Assembly: GCA_035758925.1 (NCBI GenBank)
Contig: DASTVV010000001.1
Span: forward strand, 7,252 to 71,251
DNA: 64,000 bases
Direction of reading: 5' to 3'
DNA from: DASPMP01 sp035758925
GTDB lineage: Bacteria > Gemmatimonadota > Gemmatimonadetes > Gemmatimonadales > Gemmatimonadaceae
The position numbers and the translations under genes are program-made. Below the pieces are notes generated by a model. The model ran no database searches. It saw only the letters and a program-made list of their open reading frames with translations, and was not told where the DNA came from. Below are positions 8,546 through 16,846 of this stretch, one piece after another; within the stretch, counting starts at the first letter, position 1, and each line of letters begins with the position of its first letter.

Positions 8546-8622
8546 GTTGGCGGTGTGGGGTGTGTGGTGTGGGGGTCCGCCCCAGACCCACACCCCAAAC
8601 CACATACCGCACCCCAACTGGC
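8546..8622. repeat. Imperfect inverted repeat directly before tmk, GGTGTGGG units
   Basis: The left arm runs GGCGGTGTGGGGTGTGTGG, the right arm CACACCCCAAACCACA and further CCCCAAC, complementary over most of their length with a GC-rich turn near 8578-8586. It fills the whole gap between the ylbF-like stop and the tmk ATG. tmk has no Shine-Dalgarno; the hairpin ends one base before its start codon. Confidence 0.8.
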
Positions 8623-9267
8623 ATGCCCCTAATCGTCCTGGAAGGATCAGAGGGCGCCGGCAAGACCACCCAGCTCCGCATGCTCGCCGAGTGGTTGAGC
8701 GAGGCGCACAAAGCGGCGGTTGCCGTTCGTGAGCCCGGCGGGACGCTCCTTGGCGACGAAGTGCGCAGGCTGCTGCTCGATCCATCGTCCGACATCGTTG
8801 CGCGCGCCGAGAGCCTGCTGTTCATGGCGTCGCGGGCGCAGCTGGTGGAGCGCGTGGTGAGCCCGGCCCTCGCGAACGGCGAGATCGTGCTGCTCGATCG
8901 CTTCTTTCTCTCGACGTATGCGTATCAGGTGGCGGGTCGCGGCCTGCCGCACGAGGACGTGGGCGCCGCGAACCGGCTGGCGACAGCGGACCTCCGGCCC
9001 GACGTCACCCTGCTGCTGTCGCTTCCAGCCAAGGAAGGACTGAGACGTGCCAGCGCGCGCGGACCGGGCGATCGCATGGAGCGCGAGGACGTCGCGTTTC
9101 ATGAGCGGGTTGCCCTGGCGTTCCAGGAGTTCGCTACGCCGGAGTGGCAGACGGCGCATCCCGAAGCGGGCCCGATCGTAACGATCGACGCGCGCGGCAG
9201 GGTGGAAGAAGTGTTCTCGCGCGTGTTGGCGGCGCTTGGCAAGCTCTGGCCCGGAACTTTCGCTTGA
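8623..9267 (+). CDS. tmk: Thymidylate kinase
   Basis: A 214-residue kinase phosphorylating dTMP to dTDP. The P-loop is GSEGAGKT (8-15), followed by the REPGGT motif, the DRFFLSTYAYQ substrate segment (DRX variant DRF) and an arginine-containing lid region (ASARGPGDRMERED). ATG 8623 is chosen because it begins the conserved MPLIVLEGSEG; there is no recognisable ribosome site and the preceding 77 bases form a long hairpin, so translation may depend on structure or on readthrough. Its stop is followed at once by the S41 protease gene. Confidence 0.92.
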   Translation: MPLIVLEGSEGAGKTTQLRMLAEWLSEAHKAAVAVREPGGTLLGDEVRRLLLDPSSDIVARAESLLFMASRAQLVERVVSPALANGEIVLLDRFFLSTYAYQVAGRGLPHEDVGAANRLATADLRPDVTLLLSLPAKEGLRRASARGPGDRMEREDVAFHERVALAFQEFATPEWQTAHPEAGPIVTIDARGRVEEVFSRVLAALGKLWPGTFA

Positions 9268-9278
9268 GGTCAATCGCC

Positions 9279-10499
9279 GTGTCACGCGCTCTCGTCGCCG
9301 GCGCCATACTGGGCGCCGCTCTCATATTTGGCGGGCTGTTCATCCAGGGAAGCGGCCGGCGCAATGCGCAGGCCGCAACGGCATCGCTGCGTCTCCTGGA
9401 TGAAGTGATGGCGCGTCTGCGCGAGGACTACGTGGACACGATGTCGATCGAGGAGATGTATCGCCGTACCGCGTCCGGCTTCGTCAAGGAAGTGGACGAT
9501 TCGCACGGAGAGCTGCTCACGCCCCAACGGTATCGTCAGGCACTGGCCCTGACGCGGAGCAGGACGGCGGGTGTGGGAATCGACGTCGACATTCGCGACG
9601 GCGTTGTCACGGTGATCGCGGCGGCCGCGGGAAGTCCAGCCGACAGCGCCGGCATCAGGTCCGGCGACCTGATCATGGCGATCGACGGAAAGTCCACGCT
9701 GGGTCTCGGCATCGAGGAAGTCGAAACCGCGCTGCGAGGCCAGCCAGGCAGCACCGTGAAGTTGACGCTCGATCGGCCGGGGATCGGACTCACGAGTGAG
9801 CACCCGGTCATCCCCCTGACGCGTCGCGCGATCGAGACGCGTCCCGTTCGCCGCATCGGTCTCGCGAACGGTGTCGGCTACGTGGAGCTCGCGGCGTTCG
9901 ACGCGAATGCCGCGGCCGATCTGCGGCGCGTCGTCGATTCCCTGCGCGCGCGCGGCGCACGGTCGCTCATCCTGGATCTGCGCCGCAACGCCGGTGGTCC
10001 GCTGGATCAAGGTGTGGCCGTGGCGGAACTGTTTCTCGACCCTGGAGCCGTAGTGGCGTCGACGCGCGGCCGGTCCGCCGCCTTGAACCAGACATTCCGC
10101 GACCGCGCACCGCAGCCCTGGTCCGGAATGCCGGTGGTGGCCCTCACTGACAGTGGCAGCGCCAGCGCGGCCGAGATCGTGGCGGGCGCCCTGAAGGACA
10201 ATCGCCGCGCAGTGCTCGTGGGCGCGCCGACGTTCGGCAAGGGCAGCACGCAGACAATCTTCCCCATGCAGGGTGGATACGCCGTGCGGCTCACGACCGC
10301 ACGCTGGTTCACGCCGGGCGGACACAGGGTCGAGGGCGATACGGCGAACGTCGGGATCGCTCCCGATGTTGGTGTCTCCGCCGCGGCGATCGTGTCCGGA
10401 GGAGCGCAGCCGCCGGACGCCACGCTTCTGCGAGCCATGGAACTGCTCGCGGGCGTCACGACGACTCAACAGCTCATCGAGAGAGCGCGGCGGAAATAG
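9279..10499 (+). CDS. S41 family C-terminal processing peptidase
   Basis: A 406-residue periplasmic protease. An N-terminal membrane anchor or signal (about 3-24) is followed by a tail-specific-protease N-terminal helical region, a PDZ domain (about 95-165, carrying GSPADSAGIRSGDLIMAIDG), and the peptidase domain with the serine in SGSASAAEI (about 294-296) and the general-base lysine K321 in FGKGSTQT. The GTG start at 9279 has GAGGT eight bases upstream, which itself overlaps the tmk stop; TTG 9264 is an alternative. Targets are C-terminal tails of periplasmic proteins. It ends 62 bases before the convergent lolA. Confidence 0.9.
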   Translation: MSRALVAGAILGAALIFGGLFIQGSGRRNAQAATASLRLLDEVMARLREDYVDTMSIEEMYRRTASGFVKEVDDSHGELLTPQRYRQALALTRSRTAGVGIDVDIRDGVVTVIAAAAGSPADSAGIRSGDLIMAIDGKSTLGLGIEEVETALRGQPGSTVKLTLDRPGIGLTSEHPVIPLTRRAIETRPVRRIGLANGVGYVELAAFDANAAADLRRVVDSLRARGARSLILDLRRNAGGPLDQGVAVAELFLDPGAVVASTRGRSAALNQTFRDRAPQPWSGMPVVALTDSGSASAAEIVAGALKDNRRAVLVGAPTFGKGSTQTIFPMQGGYAVRLTTARWFTPGGHRVEGDTANVGIAPDVGVSAAAIVSGGAQPPDATLLRAMELLAGVTTTQQLIERARRK

Positions 10500-10560
10500 G
10501 GCGACAACCCGACAACCCGACAACCCGACAACCCACAACCCGACAACCCGACAACCCGCG
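10500..10560. repeat. Tandem 9-bp repeat (CGACAACCC) between convergent genes
   Basis: Six to seven nearly perfect copies of a 9-base unit CGACAACCC fill the whole space between the stop codons of the S41 peptidase and lolA. One copy is shortened by two bases. Unlike the other elements there is only one arm, so no hairpin is expected. Nothing else is seen in the gap. Confidence 0.9.
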
Positions 10561-11217
10561 TCACCGCTCGACGACTCGAACTCCGTTCGGAACCTTGAAG
10601 AAGAACTTCGCGCTCTGGACGGCGGCGTTCGGTGACAGCGTGAGCAGCCGCACGCGGCGGCTGACACCGTTGGCGTCCGTGGATTCGAACTGCCGGATGA
10701 GCGCGTCCGCGCTATCCACCCAGACCTTCGCCCGAATGAACGGCAGCGCCTGGCCCGGCTTTGCGGTGAGAACAATCGCACGCGCAGGGCGGCTGCCGAC
10801 CTTCTCGGCGCCGGCGTCGGTGGCGTCGTACGAAGCGCGCGGCGTGTTGAGGAACTGACCGATCAGGTCGGTGCTTGCGGCACCAACGTCCGTGTTGGTC
10901 ATGCGAAGCACCTGGCCCGGCGTCGCGCTCTGCAGGAACACCCACACGTACTTCCCGTCAGCCACGATGCGATCGCCAGCCGGATCAGAAAACGTGATGG
11001 CCAGGCGATCCGGCTTTCGCTGCTGCAACTCACCTCTCGCGGTCAGCGTGGAGCCGGTGATCGGGTTGGTGATGGTCTGCTCGAAGGTGGCGCGCAGCGT
11101 CTTCACGCGGCCCCATGCCGCTTGCGCGCGAGCGATGGTCGCGTTGACGTCCTGCTTTTTCGGGACGACGGGTAACGCGCCAAGAGTTCCAGCCGCCAGC
11201 CAGAGTAGTGCTCTCAT
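10561..11217 (-). CDS. lolA: LolA-like outer-membrane lipoprotein carrier
   Basis: A 218-residue periplasmic protein with a signal peptide (1-20) and the LolA half-barrel pattern: a helix with ATFEQTI, a GELQQRKPDRLAITF strand pair, VADGKYVWVFL and a C-terminal IRQFESTDANGVSRRVRL strand. LolA ferries lipoproteins from the inner membrane (LolCDE) to the outer membrane (LolB). It supports a Gram-negative envelope. The many lipoproteins of this window would be its clients. It is alone, with no Lol partner nearby. Confidence 0.82.
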   Translation of the reverse strand: MRALLWLAAGTLGALPVVPKKQDVNATIARAQAAWGRVKTLRATFEQTITNPITGSTLTARGELQQRKPDRLAITFSDPAGDRIVADGKYVWVFLQSATPGQVLRMTNTDVGAASTDLIGQFLNTPRASYDATDAGAEKVGSRPARAIVLTAKPGQALPFIRAKVWVDSADALIRQFESTDANGVSRRVRLLTLSPNAAVQSAKFFFKVPNGVRVVER

Positions 11218-11307
11218 GTCTCCTCGTTCTCGGCGGCCGCCGCAACGGATGAAGCGGGGCTAAACCGCTGCGCAGCGGCGCTGAGTGCAGCCTTGCCTAC
11301 TTAAGAG

Positions 11308-12381
11308 TTACCCGCGACTGACGGCCGCGGTCCCAACGGACCGCACACCCGTGTTTGGCAGCGAGCCAACGCCGCGGCCGATTGCGTCCGCAATGGCGCG
11401 CAATTCCGTCATGAGCCGCGCGAACTCGTCCGGGTAGAGCGACTGCGCGCCATCGGACAGCGCACGGTCCGGGTTCGGATGGACTTCAACCATCAGGCCG
11501 TCGGCGCCGGCCGCGATTGCCGCGCGCGCCATTGGCGTGACCTTGTCGCGCAGTCCGGTGCCGTGGCTCGGGTCGGCGATGATCGGCAGGTGGGAGAGCC
11601 GCTGCACGATCGGGATCGCGGTGAGGTCGAAGAGATTCCGCGTCGTCGTGTCGAAACTGCGGATCCCTCGCTCGCACAGGATCACCTGCTCATTACCCTC
11701 GGCCAGGATGTACTCGGCGCTCAGCAGCAGGTCCGTGATGGTTGCCGCCAGACCACGCTTGAGCAGGACCGGCCTTTTGAGCTTGCCCACCGTGCGCAGC
11801 AGGGAGTAGTTCTGCATGTTGCGCGCGCCGATCTGGATGCAATCACCGTATTCGGCGACGAGGTGCGCGCCCTCTTCGTCCAGCGCTTCGGTGATGATCG
11901 GCAGGCCGGTCTCGCGTCGCGCGCCGGCAAGCAGCTCGAGACCTCGCTTGCCCAGCCCCTGGAACGAGTACGGTGAGCTGCGCGGCTTGAACGCGCCACC
12001 GCGCAGGGCGGTGGCTCCAGCGGCTTTCACGGCGCGAGCGGCGGTGACGATCTGGTGCTCGGACTCCACGGAGCACGGGCCCGCGATCACCTGGACGTTC
12101 TCGCCACCGAACGACACACCAGACGCAATGGTGACGACCGTATTCTGCGACCGCCATTCGCGCGATACCTGCTTGTACGGCTTTGTGACGTGGATGATTT
12201 CGGCGACGCCGGGCAGGGCCTCGATGCGTGAGCCGTCCACTCGGCCGTCGTTGCCGACGAGCCCCACGGTGGTGCGCTGCGCGCCCGGCATCGGCCGCGC
12301 CTCGTAGCCCATTTCCTCGATCGTGGAGACGACGCGCTCGATCTCCTGTTGCGTCGCACCTTGCTGCATCACAACGAGCAT
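11308..12381 (-). CDS. aroF: 3-deoxy-7-phosphoheptulonate synthase (DAHP synthase, AroA-I-beta type)
   Basis: A 357-residue enzyme that condenses phosphoenolpyruvate and erythrose 4-phosphate, the first step of the shikimate pathway. Residues 1-70 form a ferredoxin-like regulatory domain as in Thermotoga-type enzymes. The barrel shows VIAGPCSVES, GGAFKPRSSPYSFQGLG, IQIGARNMQNY, VLLKRGL and a metal-binding DPSHGTGLRD. The N-terminal domain suggests feedback inhibition by aromatic amino acids, known for this subfamily. The MBL-fold gene lies 7 bases upstream and is probably cotranscribed. The 90-base gap to lolA shows no clear element. Confidence 0.93.
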   Translation of the reverse strand: MLVVMQQGATQQEIERVVSTIEEMGYEARPMPGAQRTTVGLVGNDGRVDGSRIEALPGVAEIIHVTKPYKQVSREWRSQNTVVTIASGVSFGGENVQVIAGPCSVESEHQIVTAARAVKAAGATALRGGAFKPRSSPYSFQGLGKRGLELLAGARRETGLPIITEALDEEGAHLVAEYGDCIQIGARNMQNYSLLRTVGKLKRPVLLKRGLAATITDLLLSAEYILAEGNEQVILCERGIRSFDTTTRNLFDLTAIPIVQRLSHLPIIADPSHGTGLRDKVTPMARAAIAAGADGLMVEVHPNPDRALSDGAQSLYPDEFARLMTELRAIADAIGRGVGSLPNTGVRSVGTAAVSRG

Positions 12382-12388
12382 GTCTCTA

Positions 12389-13144
12389 TCAGGCCTCTAG
12401 GGCGATCCGCAATCCGTCGTGCGCCAGTATTTGCGGACCGCTGTATGTGGCCGCGACGATCGCGGCGATGTCCACCGACTCCACGGGCGGATACAGATGC
12501 GTGAGCGCGAGTTGCCTCGGCTCGGCGAGACGCGCGATCTCACCGCACTGCTCCGGCGTCAGGTGCTCGACGATCGCCATGGACTGGGGCAGCGAACACT
12601 CGAGCACGAGGAGGTCACAACCGCGCGCCCATTGGGCGAACGCGGGATCGAAGCCCGTGTCCCCCGAATAGACCAGACGGCGTGCGCCCTCGGTGATTGA
12701 ATATGCCATGCTCTCGGGCGTATGGGGAACCTTGGCGCAATCCAGCCGAGCGCCCCCAAGGTCGAAGGCGGCGCCTGGAGCCAGCTCCGTGACCCGCACT
12801 GGAAACCCCGGATTGAGCACCCACTCTCCGTACGCGGCGGCCAACCGCTCCAACAGCGACTGCGTGCCCACGGGACCGATGACATCGATCGGCTCGCTCC
12901 GGGCGGGCAGCTGGCCGTACTTCCAGGCGAAAATGATGCTCGGAAGATCCTGATGGTGGTCGATGTGGAAGTGGGTGAGAGCGACGTGCGTGATCTGCTG
13001 CCACGCGATCCCCAGCTCGGCAAGGCGCCGGGTCGTGCCAGCGCCACAGTCCATCAGCAGCCTCGCAGTCCCTGCTTCCACGAAGTAGCTCGCGCAGCTC
13101 CGTTGTGGCGAGAATGCGATTGTCCCGGTACCGAGAACCGTCAA
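12389..13144 (-). CDS. MBL-fold hydrolase, RNase Z-like
   Basis: A 251-residue metallo-beta-lactamase fold protein with THFHIDHHQD as the metal motif, VYSGDTG for the middle ligand and LTHLYP for the last one. It resembles short RNase Z (ElaC)/arylsulfatase-like hydrolases but lacks the long flexible exosite arm of tRNase Z, so tRNA processing is unproven. The annotated start is TTG at 13144 (LTVLGTGT); two codons upstream an ATT would fit the AAGGA spacing and the family beginning better (IRLTVLGTG). It precedes aroF by 7 bases. Confidence 0.75.
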   Translation of the reverse strand: MTVLGTGTIAFSPQRSCASYFVEAGTARLLMDCGAGTTRRLAELGIAWQQITHVALTHFHIDHHQDLPSIIFAWKYGQLPARSEPIDVIGPVGTQSLLERLAAAYGEWVLNPGFPVRVTELAPGAAFDLGGARLDCAKVPHTPESMAYSITEGARRLVYSGDTGFDPAFAQWARGCDLLVLECSLPQSMAIVEHLTPEQCGEIARLAEPRQLALTHLYPPVESVDIAAIVAATYSGPQILAHDGLRIALEA

Positions 13145-13295
13145 CCGAATGGTCTTATCCTTCGAGCTCTGAGGTTCTCAGAAACTACTCGTCCGAATCC
13201 CGCGAGTGACGGCCGAATACCAAGCGATTCTTCGGTGTGACATTCGTCCCGATACGCCGAATTCGGATGCGTGGTTGTCGTTCTCGCCAGCGAGC

Positions 13296-13327
13296 AAAGA
13301 AAAAGGTGGGGGGAGCGCCCCCACCTT
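13296..13327 (-). terminator. Intrinsic terminator of smc
   Basis: On the minus strand an AAGGTGGGGG/CCCCCACCTT stem is followed by TTTTCTTTG, a standard Rho-independent terminator 22 bases past the smc stop. It separates the smc operon from the MBL-aroF unit; the remaining 150 bases up to 13145 must hold the promoter of the latter. Confidence 0.85.
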
Positions 13328-13348
13328 CTCGGTTCTCGGAATTGCAGT

Positions 13349-16300
13349 CTACGCGACTGCAGCGATCTCCTGATCCACGTGTGCGCCCTTCATGCGGACG
13401 CTCACGACTGACGAGACGCCCGGTTCCTGCATCGTGACGCCGTAGACGGCGTCCGCTGCTTCCGTCGTCGTGCGCGGGTTGTGCGTGATGACGATGAACT
13501 GCGTCTTCTGCTTGAACTGGTTCAGCATCCGGACGAAGCGCCCGATGTTCGCGTCGTCCAGCGGCGCGTCGACCTCGTCGAGCACGCAGAACGGGCTCGG
13601 CTTGGTGAGGAAGATGCCGAAGAGCAGGGACAGCGCCACCAGCGCGCGCTCGCCGCTCGACAGCAGGTGAATGCGCTGCGTCTTCTTGCCGCGCGGCGAG
13701 GCGTGGACCTCGATGTCGCAGTCCAGCGGCATCTCGGGGTTTTCGAGTCGCAGGTCGCACTCGCCACCGCCGAACAGCGTCATGAAGATCTCGCGGAAGT
13801 GCTCGCGCACCTTCACGAACGTCGTCAGGAACATCTCGCGCGCGGTGCTGTCGATCTCGCGAATGGCCTGCGACAGCGAGTTCTTGGCGTCGTTGAGGTC
13901 CGCGCGCTGTCCCGTGAGGAACTCCAGCCGCTTCACGGTTTCGTCGTGCTCCTCGATGGCCAGGACGTTCACCGGCCCAAGCTGCTCCAGCTGACTGCGC
14001 AGCGATTCCGCTTCCGCGCGCAGAGATTCGTTGTCCTGGTCCATCTCCGGCGCCGCAGCGAGCATGTCCTCCAGCGGCTTGCGCCACTCCGTCTCGAGGC
14101 GCTCGCGAATCGCGGCGCGTCGGCCCGACAGCTCGGTGAATGCCACTTCGGCACCGTGAAGTTCCTGGACCATCGCGGTGACGCGCCGTCGCGTTTCGTC
14201 GAGCAGGTGCTCGGCGCTGGTGAGCTCCTCGTCCGCCGTCTTCACGGCGCGCTCGGCCGCCAGCAAATGCGCCTCGCCGTCGGCGAGCGCGGCCTCACGC
14301 GCCTCGAGATCCAGCCGCCAGCGCGTCATCGCTTCCGCGATCGTGCTGTCGGACTGCGACAGGTCATTGAGCTCGGCGCTCAGCTCTTCCAGCCGGGACG
14401 CTGCGGTTTCGGCTTCCTGGTCGAGACGCCGCTCGCGATCGGTCGCCACCTGCAGCCGCGCTTCCACCTGCGCGCGGCTCACCTGCGCCTGCGTACGGGC
14501 GTCGCGTGCGTCGTCGTGTTCTTTGTCCGTTGCGACGAGCCGCTGGCGCGCTTCCCTGGACACGGCCTCGCGCTCCGCGACGCGCTCGGCCAGCGACACG
14601 TGCGCGCCGGTCTGCGTCTCGAGTGTCCGACGCAAAGCATCCGAGCGTTCACGGAGCCTTGCCGCCAACGCTGACGCTTCGCCCAGCTCGCGGTCGAGGC
14701 GCTGGACCCGCCGCTCCAGCTGTCCCTGACGTTCGACCGCGTCGTGTACGGCGCGCTGGCTGTGCGCGAGCTGCTCGCTCGCGGCCGCCAGGTCGTGCTC
14801 GGCGCGGTGCAACTGCTCGCGCGCGGCTTCCGCCGCCGCGCCCGCGGCTTCTCGCGCCGCGGCCGCCTGCGTCAGCTCGGCCTTGAGACCAAACAGCTCC
14901 GCGCGACGCCGCAGCGGTCCCGCGCCCGCCGCGGTCCCAGGAAGCCACACGGCACCGCGCGCGTCCACGAAGCCCTCGCCGCTTCCCAGGGCGCGGACGC
15001 GTCCCAGCAGCGTGCTGACCCACGCGCGCGCCGTCGGCGCCGCGTCGATGCGGGCCGCGAGCGCGTCGCTCACGGTGTCGTCGGACGCCGGAATCGCGTC
15101 CATCGGAAGCAGCAGGAGCGGCCCGGGGCTCGTCTTGTGATGCCACTCGCGAATGGCGTCGGCGACGCTCGCGTCGCGAACCAGGACGGCGTGCACCGTA
15201 GCACCGAGGAACCGCTCGATGAGCAGTGCGGCTTCCTGGTCTGTGGCGATGTAATCGGAGAGTGGGCCGAGGATCGCGCCCTCGCCGAAGCGTGCTCGAT
15301 CGTGCAGGAGTCGCGCGGCCGCCGGCGCCATGCCGACGCGTTCACGTTCGAGCGCCTCCAGTGCGTGCACCTTGCCTTCGAGCGCGGCATGCGCCTCGTC
15401 GGCGTTGAATAGCGCGGCGCGCGCCGCTGCGTCGGCATCGCGCGCGCCCTTTTCCGTCGCACGCGACCGCTCCACCAGCTCCACGACGGCGGCGCGCTCG
15501 GCCTCGGCGATCTCGCGCGCTGCGACGGCGCCCTCGTGATCCCTGCGGGCCAGCGCGGCCGAGTCCGAGAGCGCCGCCTTTTCGCGCTCCAGCACGGACT
15601 CGCGCTCTGCCGTCTCGTCGAGCTCGCGCTGCGTGCGCTCGCGCGCCAGTTCCGCCCCATGCAGCGCATCCTGGGCTTCGCGCAGCGCGCGGTCAGCCTG
15701 TTCCAGGGTCGCTCGGGCCGCCGTCACCGCCGCGCGGCTGGTTTGCTCGCGCTCCTGGAGCGCGGAGAGTCCCTGATTCAGATCGCGCAGCTGCTGCTCG
15801 AACCGCGCCCGTTCCTCGGACGCATCGGAGCGATCCGAGGCGAGCTGCTCGCGCAGGTGGGCGCCTTGCGTCGCTTCCGCCTCGGCGCGCTGGCGGCGCA
15901 CCATTGCGTTGCGCTGCCGCTCCTCGGCAACGGCCATCTCCGAGCGCAGTTGCTGCACGTGCTCGCGCTGTCCGGCCACCAGGCGCGAGAGCTCCGCGCG
16001 CTGGGCGTCAGCCGCGGCGCGGGCGTCGTGCGCGGCATCCCGCGCGCGTTCCTGCTCAGCGACCGTCTCCTCGGAGCCGGGGACGAAGGTCCTCAGCTCC
16101 GCCACACGTTCTTCGAGGCGCGCCAGCTCGTCGCGCCAGGTGGCCATCTCGCGGGCCGCCAGGGCGATCTCCACGTCGTACCGGCGAGCGGTGATCTCGG
16201 AGAAGCGCTCCGCGCGCTTGCGCTGCCGCGACAACGACCGCACCTGGCTCTGGACCTCGGCGATGAGGTCGTCCAGGCGCTGCAGGTCGGTGGTGGTTTC

Positions 16301-16846
16301 CTCGAGACGCCGCTCGGTGGACCGACGCCGATCGCGATACAGGCCGATGCCGGCCGCCTCCTCGAACAGTTCGCGCCGATCGTCGGGACGATCCGAGAGC
16401 AGTGCGTCGATCATCTTGGCTTCGATCACGACGCCGGTGTCGGCGCCGAGTCCGGTGCCGCGCAGCAGATCGGAGATGTCGCGCAGACGGCACGGCGCGC
16501 GATTCAGCAGATACTCACTTTCGCCGGAGCGCGACAAGCGCCGTGTCACGACCACTTCGCGAAACGCCACCGGGAGCTCGCCGTCCGAATTGTCGAAATG
16601 CAGCGAGACCTCGGCGATGTTCACCGGGCGGCGAGCCGTGGAACCCTGGAAGATCACCTCTTCCATTTTCTGGCCGCGCAACAAACGCGCGCGCTGCTCA
16701 CCCAACACCCACCGAACCGCGTCGGACACGTTCGACTTGCCACACCCGTTCGGTCCGACGATCGCGCTCACACCCTGATCGAACATCATCACGGTGGAAT
16801 CCGCGAACGACTTGAACCCATGCAGCTCGAGCTTGGTCAGTCGCAC
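13349..16846 (-). CDS. smc: Chromosome segregation protein SMC
   Basis: A 1165-residue condensin ATPase. The N-terminal Walker A is GPNGCGKSN (31-39), followed by the Q-loop region. Two long coiled coils (about 170-500 and 660-1000) flank a hinge at about 510-650 with TVHAVLV and GAVWLPG segments. The C-terminal head has the signature LLSSGERALVALSLLF (LSSGE instead of the common LSGGE) and Walker B FCVLDEVDAPLDDAN, then ITHN. SMC dimers extrude DNA loops for nucleoid organisation. The GTG start shares a base with the preceding stop (TAGTG). scpA and scpB are not adjacent. Confidence 0.95.
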   Translation of the reverse strand: MRLTKLELHGFKSFADSTVMMFDQGVSAIVGPNGCGKSNVSDAVRWVLGEQRARLLRGQKMEEVIFQGSTARRPVNIAEVSLHFDNSDGELPVAFREVVVTRRLSRSGESEYLLNRAPCRLRDISDLLRGTGLGADTGVVIEAKMIDALLSDRPDDRRELFEEAAGIGLYRDRRRSTERRLEETTTDLQRLDDLIAEVQSQVRSLSRQRKRAERFSEITARRYDVEIALAAREMATWRDELARLEERVAELRTFVPGSEETVAEQERARDAAHDARAAADAQRAELSRLVAGQREHVQQLRSEMAVAEERQRNAMVRRQRAEAEATQGAHLREQLASDRSDASEERARFEQQLRDLNQGLSALQEREQTSRAAVTAARATLEQADRALREAQDALHGAELARERTQRELDETAERESVLEREKAALSDSAALARRDHEGAVAAREIAEAERAAVVELVERSRATEKGARDADAAARAALFNADEAHAALEGKVHALEALERERVGMAPAAARLLHDRARFGEGAILGPLSDYIATDQEAALLIERFLGATVHAVLVRDASVADAIREWHHKTSPGPLLLLPMDAIPASDDTVSDALAARIDAAPTARAWVSTLLGRVRALGSGEGFVDARGAVWLPGTAAGAGPLRRRAELFGLKAELTQAAAAREAAGAAAEAAREQLHRAEHDLAAASEQLAHSQRAVHDAVERQGQLERRVQRLDRELGEASALAARLRERSDALRRTLETQTGAHVSLAERVAEREAVSREARQRLVATDKEHDDARDARTQAQVSRAQVEARLQVATDRERRLDQEAETAASRLEELSAELNDLSQSDSTIAEAMTRWRLDLEAREAALADGEAHLLAAERAVKTADEELTSAEHLLDETRRRVTAMVQELHGAEVAFTELSGRRAAIRERLETEWRKPLEDMLAAAPEMDQDNESLRAEAESLRSQLEQLGPVNVLAIEEHDETVKRLEFLTGQRADLNDAKNSLSQAIREIDSTAREMFLTTFVKVREHFREIFMTLFGGGECDLRLENPEMPLDCDIEVHASPRGKKTQRIHLLSSGERALVALSLLFGIFLTKPSPFCVLDEVDAPLDDANIGRFVRMLNQFKQKTQFIVITHNPRTTTEAADAVYGVTMQEPGVSSVVSVRMKGAHVDQEIAAVA

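Noticed and set aside
13185..14087. A 300-codon minus-strand frame overlapping the end of smc
   Set aside because: It overlaps the SMC head domain in another frame and reads through the smc terminator; composition is that of a shadow frame.
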